Source: Gemmatimonadota bacterium
Lineage (GTDB): Bacteria > Gemmatimonadota > Gemmatimonadetes > Gemmatimonadales > GWC2-71-9
Assembly: GCA_029262195.1 (NCBI GenBank)
Contig: JAJCZX010000027.1
Span: 254,677 to 318,676, forward strand
DNA: 64,000 nt
Direction of reading: 5' to 3'
Every line of letters begins with the position of its first letter. Within the stretch, counting starts at the first letter, position 1. The translations under genes and the position numbers were made by a program. The notes beneath the pieces are model-generated. The model was given only the letters and a program-made list of their open reading frames with translations. It searched no databases and had not been told where the DNA came from. Below, piece after piece: positions 54,866 through 64,000 of the stretch.

Positions 54866-56679
54866 CGAAGTCCTTGCACGGGATTTCCTACCTCGATGGG
54901 CCCCGCCTGCAGCGCTCGCTGTTGGCGGCGGCAGATTGGGTGGACTCATGCAGGGATGAACTAAACCGCATCAATGTCTTCCCCGTGCCCGATGGAGACA
55001 CGGGGACGAACTTCTGTGCGACAATGCGGGCAGTAGCAAACTCCGTGAAAAGTGTTCCGCGCGGCGACCTCCAGACGGTCACTGATGCCATGGCCAAAGC
55101 CTGCGTCTATTCGGCCCGCGGCAACTCTGGGATGCTTCTGTCCCACTTCCTAATCGGCTTCAAGGAAGACCTGGGAGATTGTCCCACTGTTGCGACCGCA
55201 GGCATCGCGAGCGCGTTCAGAGCCGGTGCCGACAGGCTGTACGACTCGATCGACGACCCGGTCGAAGGAACCATCCTTACGATTTGTCGGGCCGTTGCCG
55301 AGACAGGTGAAAAAGCGGCTGTGCACACGGCCAACATAGCGGAGTTCATGCGCGAGGTACTTCAAGGTGCCAGGGAGGCACTGGCTCGCACTCCAGAGTT
55401 ACTGCCTTCCTTGAAGGAAGCTGGTGTCGTCGATGCCGGTGGCCAGGGATTCGTTTTTCTCCTCGAAGGGATAATGCGTTTCGTTGACGGCGACCCGATC
55501 GTGGCCACGTCGCAATTCGAATCCGACTCACCCGCCGCAGCTTCGGTTGCCGAAGTCGAAACTGACCGAGATTATCGCTACTGTACCGAAGTCCTCGTAT
55601 GTGGAGACGCGATCCCGACGTCTAAAGAAGTACGCCACGCCCTCCGTCCGCTTGGGGGATCAATCGTCGTGCTTGAGACCGGGAGCGTATTGAAAATCCA
55701 TATCCACACGAATACTCCGGGCGAGGTCTACGAACTCGTTCAAACGTGGGGAACCATCGAGAGTACTAAAGCCGACGACATGCGTGAGCAGCACGAAGGA
55801 CTGCACAACATGGAGAAGGAAGCCAGTGTCGTGGTTGATTCGTCCTGCGATCTTCCGGACGAGACGATCGACCGCAGGGGCATCATAGTCGTGCCGCTGC
55901 AGGTAATCGAAGGAGAAAAGACCTATCTGGACGGAATAGATCCGGAAACACATCAGATTTACAGGAAAATGAGGCAGGGAGCCATCTTCTCCACCTCCCA
56001 GCCAACTCCTGGCGCCTTCATGGAGGGCTACACCGACGCCAAGCAACAGGCGGGGAGGGTCTTCAGTCCTATTCTATCAAAAGGACTCTCGGGGACGTTT
56101 AATACCGCCAAGCAAGCTGCGACGCAGGTCGATGCAGAGAATATCTTCGTGTACGACTCCAGGACCGCGTCACTTGGCCTCGGAATGCTGGCAATGCGCG
56201 CATCCGAGTTAGCTGACCACGGGTTGAGCAACGAACAAATCGCAGCACATCTTGATGCCGTGAGAAAACGTTCGGGTATGATTTTCACTGTGGACCGTTT
56301 CGAGAACCTCCTGAGGTCAGGTCGAGTGGGCCGAGGCAAGGCCTGGTTGGGATCAATCCTGGACATCAAACCGATCCTTTCACTCGACGACCGGGGTACT
56401 GTAATCCCCGCCGGCAAAGTTCGCGGCAGACACGCCGTGTTACCTCAGGTAATCGAGTTGCTAAAGGAGAGACTGAATCCGCGACCAGAAAAATTGCGCA
56501 TCGGTATTGTGCACGCCGACGCCGTTGACGCGGCGCGCCAGGCCAAAGCGGCAATAGTTGCCTGTTTCCAACCAAAAGAGATCATCATGGCCCTAACCAC
56601 ACCCGCGATCGGAGTACACCTCGGGCCTGGTGCCTGGGGAGTATTTTACCAGGTGGAAGATGACGAACCGGAGCTTTAA
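54862..56679 (+). CDS. Fusion of DhaL-type kinase domain and DegV fatty-acid-binding protein (FakA-FakB-like)
   Basis: 605 residues from GTG 54862, overlapping rplI by 4 bases. Residues 1-200 are a DhaL/DAK2 kinase domain with metal- and ATP-binding NVFPVPDGDTGTNF and YSARGNSGMLLSHFL. Residues about 235-310 resemble the FakA middle domain (YCTEVLVCGDAIPTSKEV). From about 318 a DegV/FakB domain follows (VVVDSSCDLPDETIDRRG, FSTSQPTPGAFME and a DSRTASLGLG motif). In Gram-positive bacteria FakA phosphorylates fatty acids bound by separate FakB proteins. Here kinase and carrier are in one chain, and the usual FakA C-terminal part is missing. Fatty-acid phosphorylation is inferred. Confidence 0.87.
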   Translation: MTKSLHGISYLDGPRLQRSLLAAADWVDSCRDELNRINVFPVPDGDTGTNFCATMRAVANSVKSVPRGDLQTVTDAMAKACVYSARGNSGMLLSHFLIGFKEDLGDCPTVATAGIASAFRAGADRLYDSIDDPVEGTILTICRAVAETGEKAAVHTANIAEFMREVLQGAREALARTPELLPSLKEAGVVDAGGQGFVFLLEGIMRFVDGDPIVATSQFESDSPAAASVAEVETDRDYRYCTEVLVCGDAIPTSKEVRHALRPLGGSIVVLETGSVLKIHIHTNTPGEVYELVQTWGTIESTKADDMREQHEGLHNMEKEASVVVDSSCDLPDETIDRRGIIVVPLQVIEGEKTYLDGIDPETHQIYRKMRQGAIFSTSQPTPGAFMEGYTDAKQQAGRVFSPILSKGLSGTFNTAKQAATQVDAENIFVYDSRTASLGLGMLAMRASELADHGLSNEQIAAHLDAVRKRSGMIFTVDRFENLLRSGRVGRGKAWLGSILDIKPILSLDDRGTVIPAGKVRGRHAVLPQVIELLKERLNPRPEKLRIGIVHADAVDAARQAKAAIVACFQPKEIIMALTTPAIGVHLGPGAWGVFYQVEDDEPEL

Positions 56680-56688
56680 CCCGCAGTA

Positions 56689-57048
56689 ATGACTCACGAC
56701 AGTTTTCCAGCGCAGGTTCAGAGGGCCGTTGATGCCCTTGACGACTACAAAGCGAACGACATTTCCATCCTCGACGTAAGGGGCCTGAGTGCGGCGACAG
56801 ATTTTTTCATCATAGCCTCCGGTTCATCCGATCTACACGTTAGATCTATGGGCGGTAGAATTATTGAGGATCTCGAAAAGGAAGAGATCTCACCCCATCA
56901 CGCCGAAGGATTGATTGGAGGAAGATGGGTATTGTTGGATTATGTAGATTTCGTAATCCACATTTTCCACCCGCTGGCACGGGAACATTACGGCCTTGAG
57001 AGACTCTGGTCCGATGCACCGCTGGTCGAAGTGGGGTCTGGAACCTGA
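56689..57048 (+). CDS. rsfS: Ribosome silencing factor RsfS (Iojap family)
   Basis: 119 residues. DDYKANDISILDVRGLSAATDFFIIASGSSDLHVRS and WVLLDYVDFVIHIFHPLARE are the family signature; ERLWSDAPLV is the usual end. RsfS binds L14 and blocks subunit joining during starvation. It follows the FakA-FakB fusion by 9 bases; no clear ribosome-binding site is seen before its ATG. Confidence 0.94.
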   Translation: MTHDSFPAQVQRAVDALDDYKANDISILDVRGLSAATDFFIIASGSSDLHVRSMGGRIIEDLEKEEISPHHAEGLIGGRWVLLDYVDFVIHIFHPLAREHYGLERLWSDAPLVEVGSGT

Positions 57049-57121
57049 GCCATTTTCGTGGTGTCACTTATCGACGGGGGGAGGCTAGATTGATAGATCC
57101 CCAACGCTTCCAGGAAAAAGG

Positions 57122-58519
57122 GTGAACGGATTGAATAGGATATTCTCCGTTGCTATGATAACCGCAGCAACGGCACTAACGGGTTGCGAAACTGCCGGTG
57201 AAAACCCACAACTTGTTGCACTGGCACAAGAGGTGCCACCACCGGTTACCTCAGATGCCGTACTTTTCAGAATCACCGACCGAGAGCTCAGGTTCTATTC
57301 CCTGCCGGACCTCCAGGATGCCGGCTGGACTCTCCCCAAACGTCGGCTCGACGTTGACGCCGTGGTTGGTTTCGCTCCTTCCAGTCAACAACTCTTTGTC
57401 CTGAGCGACGACTCTGTTCTGACTGCTTTCGACCTCGTAGGCGGACTGGTGAGAACCATCGACTCGTCGATTAGCATGGCCACAGTGGGTGCCAATGGCG
57501 TCCCACTCGTAGTCGGGAACAGTGGGTCTGTAGGTTCAATTTCACAGCGGCAGGTGTCGGTCTGGGCGGATTCGGTCGCCCTTGGTAGTCGACGAGTCTG
57601 GGGAAGTCATGGCGGGCGAATTCTTACCGAGACGATTGATAGCGAAAGCCGTACTCTGAGAACCTTCTCCAGTCGGGGCGCCCCGACATCAGTCAATGTT
57701 CCCACCGGGCCAATGGCCATTTCACGCTGGGCGGAACTTGTTGCGGTTGCCACCCCCAGCGCTGTGGAGTTGCGGGGTACCCGTGGTGAGAGCCATGACC
57801 CGTCCGTGATTGACGTTCTCGAAGGGCCTGAGCAAATCGTTTTTTCGGCCTCAGGGCACCAAATTTTTGTGACCACCTCCGGCGGCTTACTCATATGGTT
57901 TGACCGTTTTACCGGGGCCCGCCTCGGCTCGGCCCCGGTGGGACAGGTTGGACAAATGCGGGTGGGTCGCCTGGGACGATATCTGTTTATTCAACAATCT
58001 GGAGTGGATTCGGTTCACGTTTTCGATATCCATCAAGACCGGTTGGTTTCGAAACTTGGGACCCGTTGGACTAATTCAATCCCTTCGGTGGCCCCCAACG
58101 GTACGGTATTGGTCCGTGACGAGAACGACATTCTCGCGCTCGACCCGAATACGTTCGCCGAGACCGGACGAGTGTCAGGCGGCGCAGCCGACCTTTGGGC
58201 GGTAGCTGCGTGGACACCCGTGCAACCAGTGTCACAGCGACAGGCAGTCGAGGCTGTGGACGAAGAATATCTTGACGGAGACGGGCCACTGTACGTTCAG
58301 GTTTCTTCAAGTCAAAACGAAGCCTGGGCGCAGGAATTGGCTACCGGATTGAGCCGGGCCGGTTTGGCCGCTTCAGTTTTGAGCCCCGAAGACAAAGAAC
58401 AACTCTACCGAGTAGTCCTCGGTCCCTTTAGCACGCGAGACGAAGCGGAATCTGCCGGCCGCACTCTCGGTCGGCCGTACTGGATTTTCAGTCCTTCAGC
58501 CCCAAAAGATGAGCTCTAA
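57122..58519 (+). CDS. Lipoprotein with beta-propeller and C-terminal SPOR domain
   Basis: 465 residues, starting at GTG 57122. The signal ends in a lipobox-like ALTGCETAG. The middle (about 40-370) has repeated beta strands of a propeller (FAPSSQQLFVLSDDSVLTAFD; FSASGHQIFVTTSGGLLIWFD; MRVGRLGRYLFIQQSGVDS). The last ~70 residues are a SPOR domain (LYVQVSSSQNEAWAQELATG to YRVVLGPFSTRDEAESAGR), which in other proteins binds denuded septal peptidoglycan. It is therefore probably an envelope protein recruited to division sites. Its stop overlaps the next SPOR gene. Confidence 0.78.
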   Translation: MNGLNRIFSVAMITAATALTGCETAGENPQLVALAQEVPPPVTSDAVLFRITDRELRFYSLPDLQDAGWTLPKRRLDVDAVVGFAPSSQQLFVLSDDSVLTAFDLVGGLVRTIDSSISMATVGANGVPLVVGNSGSVGSISQRQVSVWADSVALGSRRVWGSHGGRILTETIDSESRTLRTFSSRGAPTSVNVPTGPMAISRWAELVAVATPSAVELRGTRGESHDPSVIDVLEGPEQIVFSASGHQIFVTTSGGLLIWFDRFTGARLGSAPVGQVGQMRVGRLGRYLFIQQSGVDSVHVFDIHQDRLVSKLGTRWTNSIPSVAPNGTVLVRDENDILALDPNTFAETGRVSGGAADLWAVAAWTPVQPVSQRQAVEAVDEEYLDGDGPLYVQVSSSQNEAWAQELATGLSRAGLAASVLSPEDKEQLYRVVLGPFSTRDEAESAGRTLGRPYWIFSPSAPKDEL

Positions 58520-59873
58520 TTTCAACGTAATCGACCGGGCAGAGTTGGGACACAGAATCCCAGGCCTGATCAAGGATTTTTCCACTGTCGCCATCGTATC
58601 GCACACTCCCGAAGGCGATTGGGCCGCCGCGACCGCATGGGAGATAGCCCGCGCCAGCGCCACAGTTGAACACAACGTAACTCTGATCGACCTGTCACTG
58701 GATCGTCCGACCCTTGATGTCGGGTCCGGTGCTCCGAGCGGCGAGGGAATCGTAGACGTTCTACTCTATGGCGCATCGCTCTCCCACGTCACGCTGGACG
58801 AGGGAAAGCCCGGGTTGCAATACGTCGGGGTGGGCACGTTCGCTCCTAACCCAAGCGAAATACTGGTACATTCGCGTTGGCCTCAAATAGTGGAGGCTAC
58901 TTCGCGAACCGACTCGACAATCATTTTCTTCTTACCGGGGGCAGCCCTGCCCCTGCTCAACGTACCGCTGGACGGATTGATCATATTGTCACCCCACGGG
59001 TACCAGGCCGACGCTCCCGCTTCTTCGCCCAGCATCAACCAGGCTGTTGAAAAAGGAATCCGCCATATCGCCACGATTACCGGGACGCTTGAGGTGATTC
59101 CTGAAACACCGCCCAACCATCTCGCAGAAGAATTCACTCCCCCTGCTCCTGCTTCCGGAAATAGAGTAAAGGTCGTCTACGCCGCTCTCGGGCTGACAGC
59201 CCTTGCTTCAATGGCCTATACAATTTTTGGAGGTGGGCCAGCCGCCGTTTCTCCCGAGGGCGACGGGCCCCAAGCTACGGCGTCAGTAACACAGCCATCG
59301 ATCCCTGATGCGGGCGTGCCCGTAGCCGCACCGCTAACCGACAACACCGTGATCCCCGACACCACGTCTTCTTCCCCAGCCCCTGTCTTTTCCGATGCTG
59401 ATTCCCTTTTTTGGGGGGTGCAACTGGCTTCACTGGGGTCGCTCGAATCCGCCATGTCATTTGGAGACCGGTTGGAGGCAGACGGTTTTATCGCCATCAT
59501 TACTCCGATTCAGCTCCAAACAGGCCAGACAATGCATCGGGTCATCGCCGGGGCAGTACCCGATTCAGCTGCAGCCAGCACGCTACAGGCCAGATTATGG
59601 GCAACTCCTCATCTGCAGACCAACGAAGGTAGGATCATACGGACGACGCTCGCACTTGAGGTCGAATCGTCGGCCGGGGACGATCCAGATCGGCAAATCT
59701 CATCCCTTCGAGAAATAGGTATTTCAGCGTACATTTTACCTGCGGCAGATGGAGCACATCGAATCTTGGTGGGTGCGTTCCACAACGAGCGTCAGGCCCG
59801 AGTTGTCGACGCCACACTTACCGCCTCCGGATACACCACCACACTGATTACTAGAATGGGGAATAGTCAATGA
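58509..59873 (+). CDS. Degenerate BY-kinase-like domain with membrane helix and two SPOR domains
   Basis: 454 residues, starting inside the previous gene's end. Residues 20-190 follow the CpsD/BY-kinase or MinD pattern: STVAIVSHTPEGDWAAATAW replaces the GxGEGKT Walker A loop and lacks the lysine, LIDLSLDRPTLD matches LIDADLRRPSL, and FAPNPSEILVHSRW matches PPNPSELL. ATP binding is therefore unlikely. A transmembrane helix (VVYAALGLTALASMAYTIF) leads to two SPOR-like domains (about 298-365 and 380-452). A septal-peptidoglycan anchor with an inactive cytoplasmic domain is inferred. smc starts in its stop codon (ATGA). Confidence 0.72.
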   Translation: MSSNFNVIDRAELGHRIPGLIKDFSTVAIVSHTPEGDWAAATAWEIARASATVEHNVTLIDLSLDRPTLDVGSGAPSGEGIVDVLLYGASLSHVTLDEGKPGLQYVGVGTFAPNPSEILVHSRWPQIVEATSRTDSTIIFFLPGAALPLLNVPLDGLIILSPHGYQADAPASSPSINQAVEKGIRHIATITGTLEVIPETPPNHLAEEFTPPAPASGNRVKVVYAALGLTALASMAYTIFGGGPAAVSPEGDGPQATASVTQPSIPDAGVPVAAPLTDNTVIPDTTSSSPAPVFSDADSLFWGVQLASLGSLESAMSFGDRLEADGFIAIITPIQLQTGQTMHRVIAGAVPDSAAASTLQARLWATPHLQTNEGRIIRTTLALEVESSAGDDPDRQISSLREIGISAYILPAADGAHRILVGAFHNERQARVVDATLTASGYTTTLITRMGNSQ

Positions 59874-62800
59874 AATTGACCCGACTGGAGTTGTCGGGAT
59901 TCAAGTCGTTTGCTGACGATTTGAATCTGCCGTTTGAAGACGGCGTTACGGCAATCGTCGGGCCTAACGGGTGCGGAAAGTCAAACGTTTCTGACGCCGT
60001 CCGATGGGTACTGGGCGAACAGAGAGCCAGGATGCTTCGTGGCTCCAAGATGGACGAGGTCATTTTTCAGGGATCGGCCGGCCGCAAGCCCACTAACCTT
60101 GCGGAAGTCTCCCTCTTCTTCGACAACAGAGACGACACTCTCCCCATTTCTTTCGACGAAGTTGTGGTCACCCGCAGGCTCTCACGTAGTGGCCAGAGTG
60201 ATTATCTGATCAACAACTCGCCTGTTCGACTCCGCGACGTACAAGACTTGCTCCGCGGCACAGGCCTTGGAGCCGATTCAGGAGTTGTCATCGAAGCAAG
60301 GATGATCGACCGACTCCTGTCGGACAAAGCGGAGGAGCGCCGGTCTCTTTTTGAAGAGGCAGCCGATATCGGACTTTATCGTGACCGCCGCAACAGCACA
60401 GAGCGCCGTCTTGAAAGGACCAAAGACGACCTGCAGAGACTGGAAGACCTTATTTCCGAGGTACATACCCAGGTCAGAAGTCTTGCACGCCAAAAAGGGA
60501 AAGCCGAACGCCACAAACGGTTTACTGACGAGCGTTTTCAGATTGTGATGACGCTTGCCAGGCACGATCTTCAACAATTCGACCTCCATGAGCGCGAATT
60601 GACCGAACAGAACCGCGCCCACGAGGGAGAAGTACCGCGAATCAAACAACGCATCACCGTGGCTGAAGAAACACGAGAGGCCCGCGTTCAAGAAAGAGCT
60701 TCCGCCGAGGCGAAACGAAACCAGCTGGACCATAGTCTTGCCGACCTCCGGGTCGAATTGGAAAAACTCGAAGGTGATCTCAATGTCGGCGATGAACGGC
60801 TCCGATCCGCTTCCGAGGCAAAGGCCAGAGCGTTGCAGGGTCGAGAAGAAGCCGAGAAAAAATCGGCGCAGGCCCAGATGGAGTACGAAGCGGCCACTCA
60901 GGAGCGGTCCTCCGCCGTCAACGACCTCAACGAAGTTCAAACTGAGTTAGACCTGCGCACTTCCAGGGAAGACGAAAGCCGTCGGCGGGTAAATGAACAA
61001 CGCGATGCCATGCGGCAGGTCAGCGAAAAGCTTCTCGCGCTAACAGAAACCACTCGTTCCCTGGCAGGTGAGAAAACTGCCATCGAAGCCGAGATCACTG
61101 ACATCCAGACCCATCAGGCCCGCGCCGAATTACGTCTTCAGGCCGCCCGCGAAGAAGGGACACAATCTGAAAGTACGCTGGAAGCTGCTCGATCCCATGA
61201 AGGCGAAACCTCCAGCGCACACCAACGTGGGGCAGCGGAACTCGAACGGGCCAGACACGCCCTCGCAGCGGCGCGCGAAACCGAGACAGCTGTTCAGGTA
61301 GAGCGCCGCTCGCTGGAGCAAGAGTCGGCGCAACTTTCGGCCCGGCACGAGGCACTTGAAGAACTTGAACGCAACCGAGTTGGTCTCGCTCCAGCAGCCC
61401 GTGCGCTTCTCGAAGCCACGTCGGACTTTGAATCAGGCGACATCCTTGGTCCCCTAACGGACTTCATCAAACCCGAGGCCGGAGAGGCTGATGTGGCCGA
61501 GCGAGTCCTTTCAGGCTGGTTGCACGCAGTTCTGGTGAGAGATGAATCGGTCGTGGGTCGCATCAAACAATGGCATCGCCGAGTAAGCCCCGGGCCCCTG
61601 GTCTTACTTCCGGTTAACCCGGGACCGAGAGGTACAGCCGGACACTCGGACCCATCCTACAGGATCGAGGCCAGAGAGCCGGCCAGCGCGTGGATCAAAA
61701 ACCTTGTCGATGGAGTGGAAATATCCGAACCACGAGCCATCGTGCTCAAACGCTCAAACGGTGCTGTCTTTCTCCATGAGGTTTCCGAGTCAACCGGACC
61801 ACTTGGCCGACGAGAAGAGCTTGACGCACAGCAGGCCCGACTGGAGTCCGTTAACCAGAGCCTCGAAGCTGCCGTACGCAAGGCAGCTGAAACCGCCAGC
61901 GTCATCGCCAACTGCGAACGCGACCTTGCAACAGCGAACGAGGCTGCCGAGTCCGCGCGGAATGAACATCGGACCGCGTTAGCACGGCTTGAGGACGCCA
62001 ATAGGGCACTAGAACACGCGAAACGCGAAATCTCGGAGGCAAGCGAAACGCTGAGCCGCCTGGCGGAGAGACACAGGGGCCGAACAACCAGGCTTACCGA
62101 GATTATTGACCTCCAGGAATCCAGCGTCTCCGATAGAAAAAGGCTCGAAGACGAGCTTGCAATCCAGCAGAAGGTTCTTGAGGAAACCGAAGCGGCCCGG
62201 GGTGAAGCTCAGGAAAAAAGAGTCCACTGGCAGGTTGAAGAAGCCCAGTTAGCTGCACGCGAAAAGGCAGCTCAAGAGAGGCAGCAACGCTCGGCCAACG
62301 AAGCATCAGCACACAAGAACCTTGGCGATCAACTGGTTGGCGAATTGGAACGGCTTGAACTAGAGGAGTCTCAACTCAAGGAACTACAGGTCCAGCGGCG
62401 GGATGGCATTGCAGAGCGCCGTCGTGCCGTGTCAGAAATGGAAACAGCGGCGTCGCAGGCCGAAAAGGCAGTAGCAGCCGCGGAGGAAGCCCTCGCAAAA
62501 TCTGAAGCAGAATTGGTGGAAGCCCGCGAACGACAGCGAAAGAACGTTGAAACAGCCCATCGGGTTGAAATCGAGCTTACGGAGCTTACAGGCCGCAAGG
62601 CGGCGACGATTGAGCGCATCGAGGCCGAGTGGGACAAACCCCTCAAAGAACTCCTTGAGTCCACCGAAGATGTCGACGGTGATCTGGACGCCATGCGCGG
62701 CGAAGCGGAAAAGCTGAAAGAGACCATCGACGCCATCGGCCCCGTAAATCCTCTCGCAGTGGAAGAACACGAACAGGAATTGGAACGTTTTGAATTTTTG

Positions 62801-63349
62801 AGTTCCCAACGCGACGATCTGGTCGAAGCCCGAGAGGGATTGATGCGGGCGCTGAAGGAAATGGACGTGACGGCACGGGAAATGTTCCTCAAAGCCTTTG
62901 GCGAGATTCGAGAGAATTATCTTGAGGTTTTCGGCACTCTTTTCGAAGGTGGAACATGCGACCTGCGACTTGCAACCCCGGATGACCCATTAAACAGCGA
63001 GATCGACATTCACGCCGCGCCCAAAGGAAAGCGGACGCAAAGAATTCACCTTCTCTCATCCGGTGAACGTGCTCTGGTAGCTATTTCGCTCCTATTCGCG
63101 ATTTATTTGACCAAACCCAGCCCATTTTGTCTGCTTGACGAGGTTGACGCCCCGCTCGACGACAGCAACGTATTGCGATTCGTCAAACTCCTGGACGAGT
63201 TCAAAGACGAGACCCAGTTTATCGTTATTACCCACAACCCGCGGACCATGCAGGTGGCTGATTCGGTATACGGGGTAACTATGCAGGAGCCGGGCGTATC
63301 AAAAATTGTTGGAGTGAGACTGGGAGAAACCGAAACAGTAGGCGCGTGA
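59870..63349 (+). CDS. smc: Chromosome segregation protein SMC
   Basis: 1,159 residues. Walker A GPNGCGKSN (31-39), two long coiled coils with a hinge about 500-660 (GDILGPLTDFIKPEAGEADVAERVL), the ABC signature LSSGERALVAISLLFA (near 1062) and Walker B FCLLDEVDAPLDDSN are in the right order. SMC compacts and separates daughter chromosomes with ScpA/ScpB, which are not in the window. It starts by ATGA overlap with the SPOR gene and ends by GTGA overlap with the protease gene, so all are likely co-transcribed. Confidence 0.97.
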   Translation: MKLTRLELSGFKSFADDLNLPFEDGVTAIVGPNGCGKSNVSDAVRWVLGEQRARMLRGSKMDEVIFQGSAGRKPTNLAEVSLFFDNRDDTLPISFDEVVVTRRLSRSGQSDYLINNSPVRLRDVQDLLRGTGLGADSGVVIEARMIDRLLSDKAEERRSLFEEAADIGLYRDRRNSTERRLERTKDDLQRLEDLISEVHTQVRSLARQKGKAERHKRFTDERFQIVMTLARHDLQQFDLHERELTEQNRAHEGEVPRIKQRITVAEETREARVQERASAEAKRNQLDHSLADLRVELEKLEGDLNVGDERLRSASEAKARALQGREEAEKKSAQAQMEYEAATQERSSAVNDLNEVQTELDLRTSREDESRRRVNEQRDAMRQVSEKLLALTETTRSLAGEKTAIEAEITDIQTHQARAELRLQAAREEGTQSESTLEAARSHEGETSSAHQRGAAELERARHALAAARETETAVQVERRSLEQESAQLSARHEALEELERNRVGLAPAARALLEATSDFESGDILGPLTDFIKPEAGEADVAERVLSGWLHAVLVRDESVVGRIKQWHRRVSPGPLVLLPVNPGPRGTAGHSDPSYRIEAREPASAWIKNLVDGVEISEPRAIVLKRSNGAVFLHEVSESTGPLGRREELDAQQARLESVNQSLEAAVRKAAETASVIANCERDLATANEAAESARNEHRTALARLEDANRALEHAKREISEASETLSRLAERHRGRTTRLTEIIDLQESSVSDRKRLEDELAIQQKVLEETEAARGEAQEKRVHWQVEEAQLAAREKAAQERQQRSANEASAHKNLGDQLVGELERLELEESQLKELQVQRRDGIAERRRAVSEMETAASQAEKAVAAAEEALAKSEAELVEARERQRKNVETAHRVEIELTELTGRKAATIERIEAEWDKPLKELLESTEDVDGDLDAMRGEAEKLKETIDAIGPVNPLAVEEHEQELERFEFLSSQRDDLVEAREGLMRALKEMDVTAREMFLKAFGEIRENYLEVFGTLFEGGTCDLRLATPDDPLNSEIDIHAAPKGKRTQRIHLLSSGERALVAISLLFAIYLTKPSPFCLLDEVDAPLDDSNVLRFVKLLDEFKDETQFIVITHNPRTMQVADSVYGVTMQEPGVSKIVGVRLGETETVGA

Positions 63350-64000
63350 GGGCTATAGTCCTTCTGTCAGGTGCGCTCGCCCTGAGCGTACCGATGTCTG
63401 GAGAAGCTCAAAGCCCCACGGTTTCACCAACGGTTAACGCATCCCTCGATTCATCGGAGTTACCGGTCTGGCTGTTCGCTCGAACTTCACAGACGCTCGC
63501 CGAGGTTGAGCAAATGGTAACAAGGTCCGGAGGCACTGTCAGGCAACGCAGCCGGTGGCTCCATGCCGTTTCAGCCAACCTTCCTGTTCAGGTTCTGAGG
63601 AATGGCGCCCGAGATTTGACCGTGCGACACATCCAAAGAATCGCCGTCCTTTCCCGCATCAACGACCGTAGCCAACCGGCGGTTCAGCGTGCAGGACCGG
63701 AATTCCGTAGCAACCCGGTCGATTACGGGCCCTCAGAGATGCCCGTCAGGATTCTAAACGCAATTCCACTGGCCACGACCCACAATCTCACCGGGACGGG
63801 AGTCACCATCGCGATGCTCGACACCGGATTCGAAACGGAGTTGCCGATTTTCGCCACGGCTAACGTTGCCAAGCAATGGGATTTTGTTTTTGGCGACTCC
63901 ATTGTGCGGAACGAACCCATCGACAACCTCATTCAATCAAACCATGGCACTTCGACCTGGTCGCTCCTGGCAGCCAACATGCCGGGAACCATGGTGGGGT
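63346..64000 (+). CDS. Subtilisin-like (S8) serine protease, N-terminal part (3' end outside window)
   Basis: GTG 63346 overlaps the smc stop (GTGA); the frame stays open to the window end (218 residues seen). A signal peptide (IVLLSGALALSVPMSGEAQS) precedes a propeptide-like region. The catalytic domain begins near TTHNLTGTGVTIAMLDTGFE, with the aspartate in DTG and the histidine in NHGTSTWSLLAAN. The serine lies beyond the window. It is an exported subtilase. It is the last gene of the SPOR-smc group; whether it acts with it is unknown. Confidence 0.85.
   Translation, partial: MRAIVLLSGALALSVPMSGEAQSPTVSPTVNASLDSSELPVWLFARTSQTLAEVEQMVTRSGGTVRQRSRWLHAVSANLPVQVLRNGARDLTVRHIQRIAVLSRINDRSQPAVQRAGPEFRSNPVDYGPSEMPVRILNAIPLATTHNLTGTGVTIAMLDTGFETELPIFATANVAKQWDFVFGDSIVRNEPIDNLIQSNHGTSTWSLLAANMPGTMVG

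Overview
This is a gene-dense, moderately GC-rich bacterial chromosome segment with many overlapping start/stop codons and no insertion sequence, prophage, rRNA operon or CRISPR array. The mix of families points to Gemmatimonadota or a close relative: large duplicated FtsX/MacB-type permeases next to PadR regulators, PEGA- and TolB-type Ser/Thr kinases, DUF4159/DUF4175-like genes, PD40-propeller lipoproteins, and rpsF-rpsR-DUF2232-rplI gene order. This assignment is an inference from gene content, since no rRNA is present.

Layout. At 1-2.1 kb are the end of an HtrA-type protease, a peroxiredoxin-like gene, and a PadR gene with a lone permease-prefix membrane protein. At 2.2-5.6 kb are a secreted serine hydrolase, tRNA-Ser(GCT) and gltX. 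At 5.6-8.7 kb is a PadR/permease pair. At 8.8-16.8 kb is a membrane Ser/Thr kinase with zinc-ribbon and PEGA domains, divergent from a protease-fold protein without a catalytic triad and a roughly 1,400-residue lipoprotein carrying a TolB-like propeller and a zinc-peptidase domain. At 17-21.3 kb are gdhA and a receiver-receiver-PEP-synthase-like protein. At 21.4-29.8 kb is a reverse-strand block: a second permease, a JAB-DinG helicase fusion, an aminotransferase and two envelope proteins. At 29.8-37.5 kb, a Tat-exported protein, a TPR protein, a DUF4175-like coiled-coil membrane protein, a DUF4159 protein and rsmI form a tightly packed cell-envelope operon.

From 37.6 kb onward housekeeping genes dominate: trxA, methylmalonyl-CoA epimerase, pdxJ, an HPt-like protein, a flippase-like protein, ispE, tRNA-Gln, two tandem Ser/Thr kinases, prs-rplY-pth-hppA, ychF, rpsF-rpsR-DUF2232-rplI, a FakA-FakB fusion and rsfS. 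The window closes with two SPOR-domain proteins, smc and the start of a subtilisin-like protease, linked by overlapping start/stop codons.

The points most worth a second look are: two conserved genes (pth and ychF) that appear to start with CTG, with pth in frame with rplY across a single amber codon; a degenerate tyrosine-kinase-like (BY-kinase) domain fused to SPOR domains directly upstream of smc; the JAB-DinG fusion; the receiver/PEP-synthase-like protein; the kinase/pseudoprotease/metallopeptidase-lipoprotein locus; and a shared TTGTA-N-TACAA palindrome at both PadR loci.
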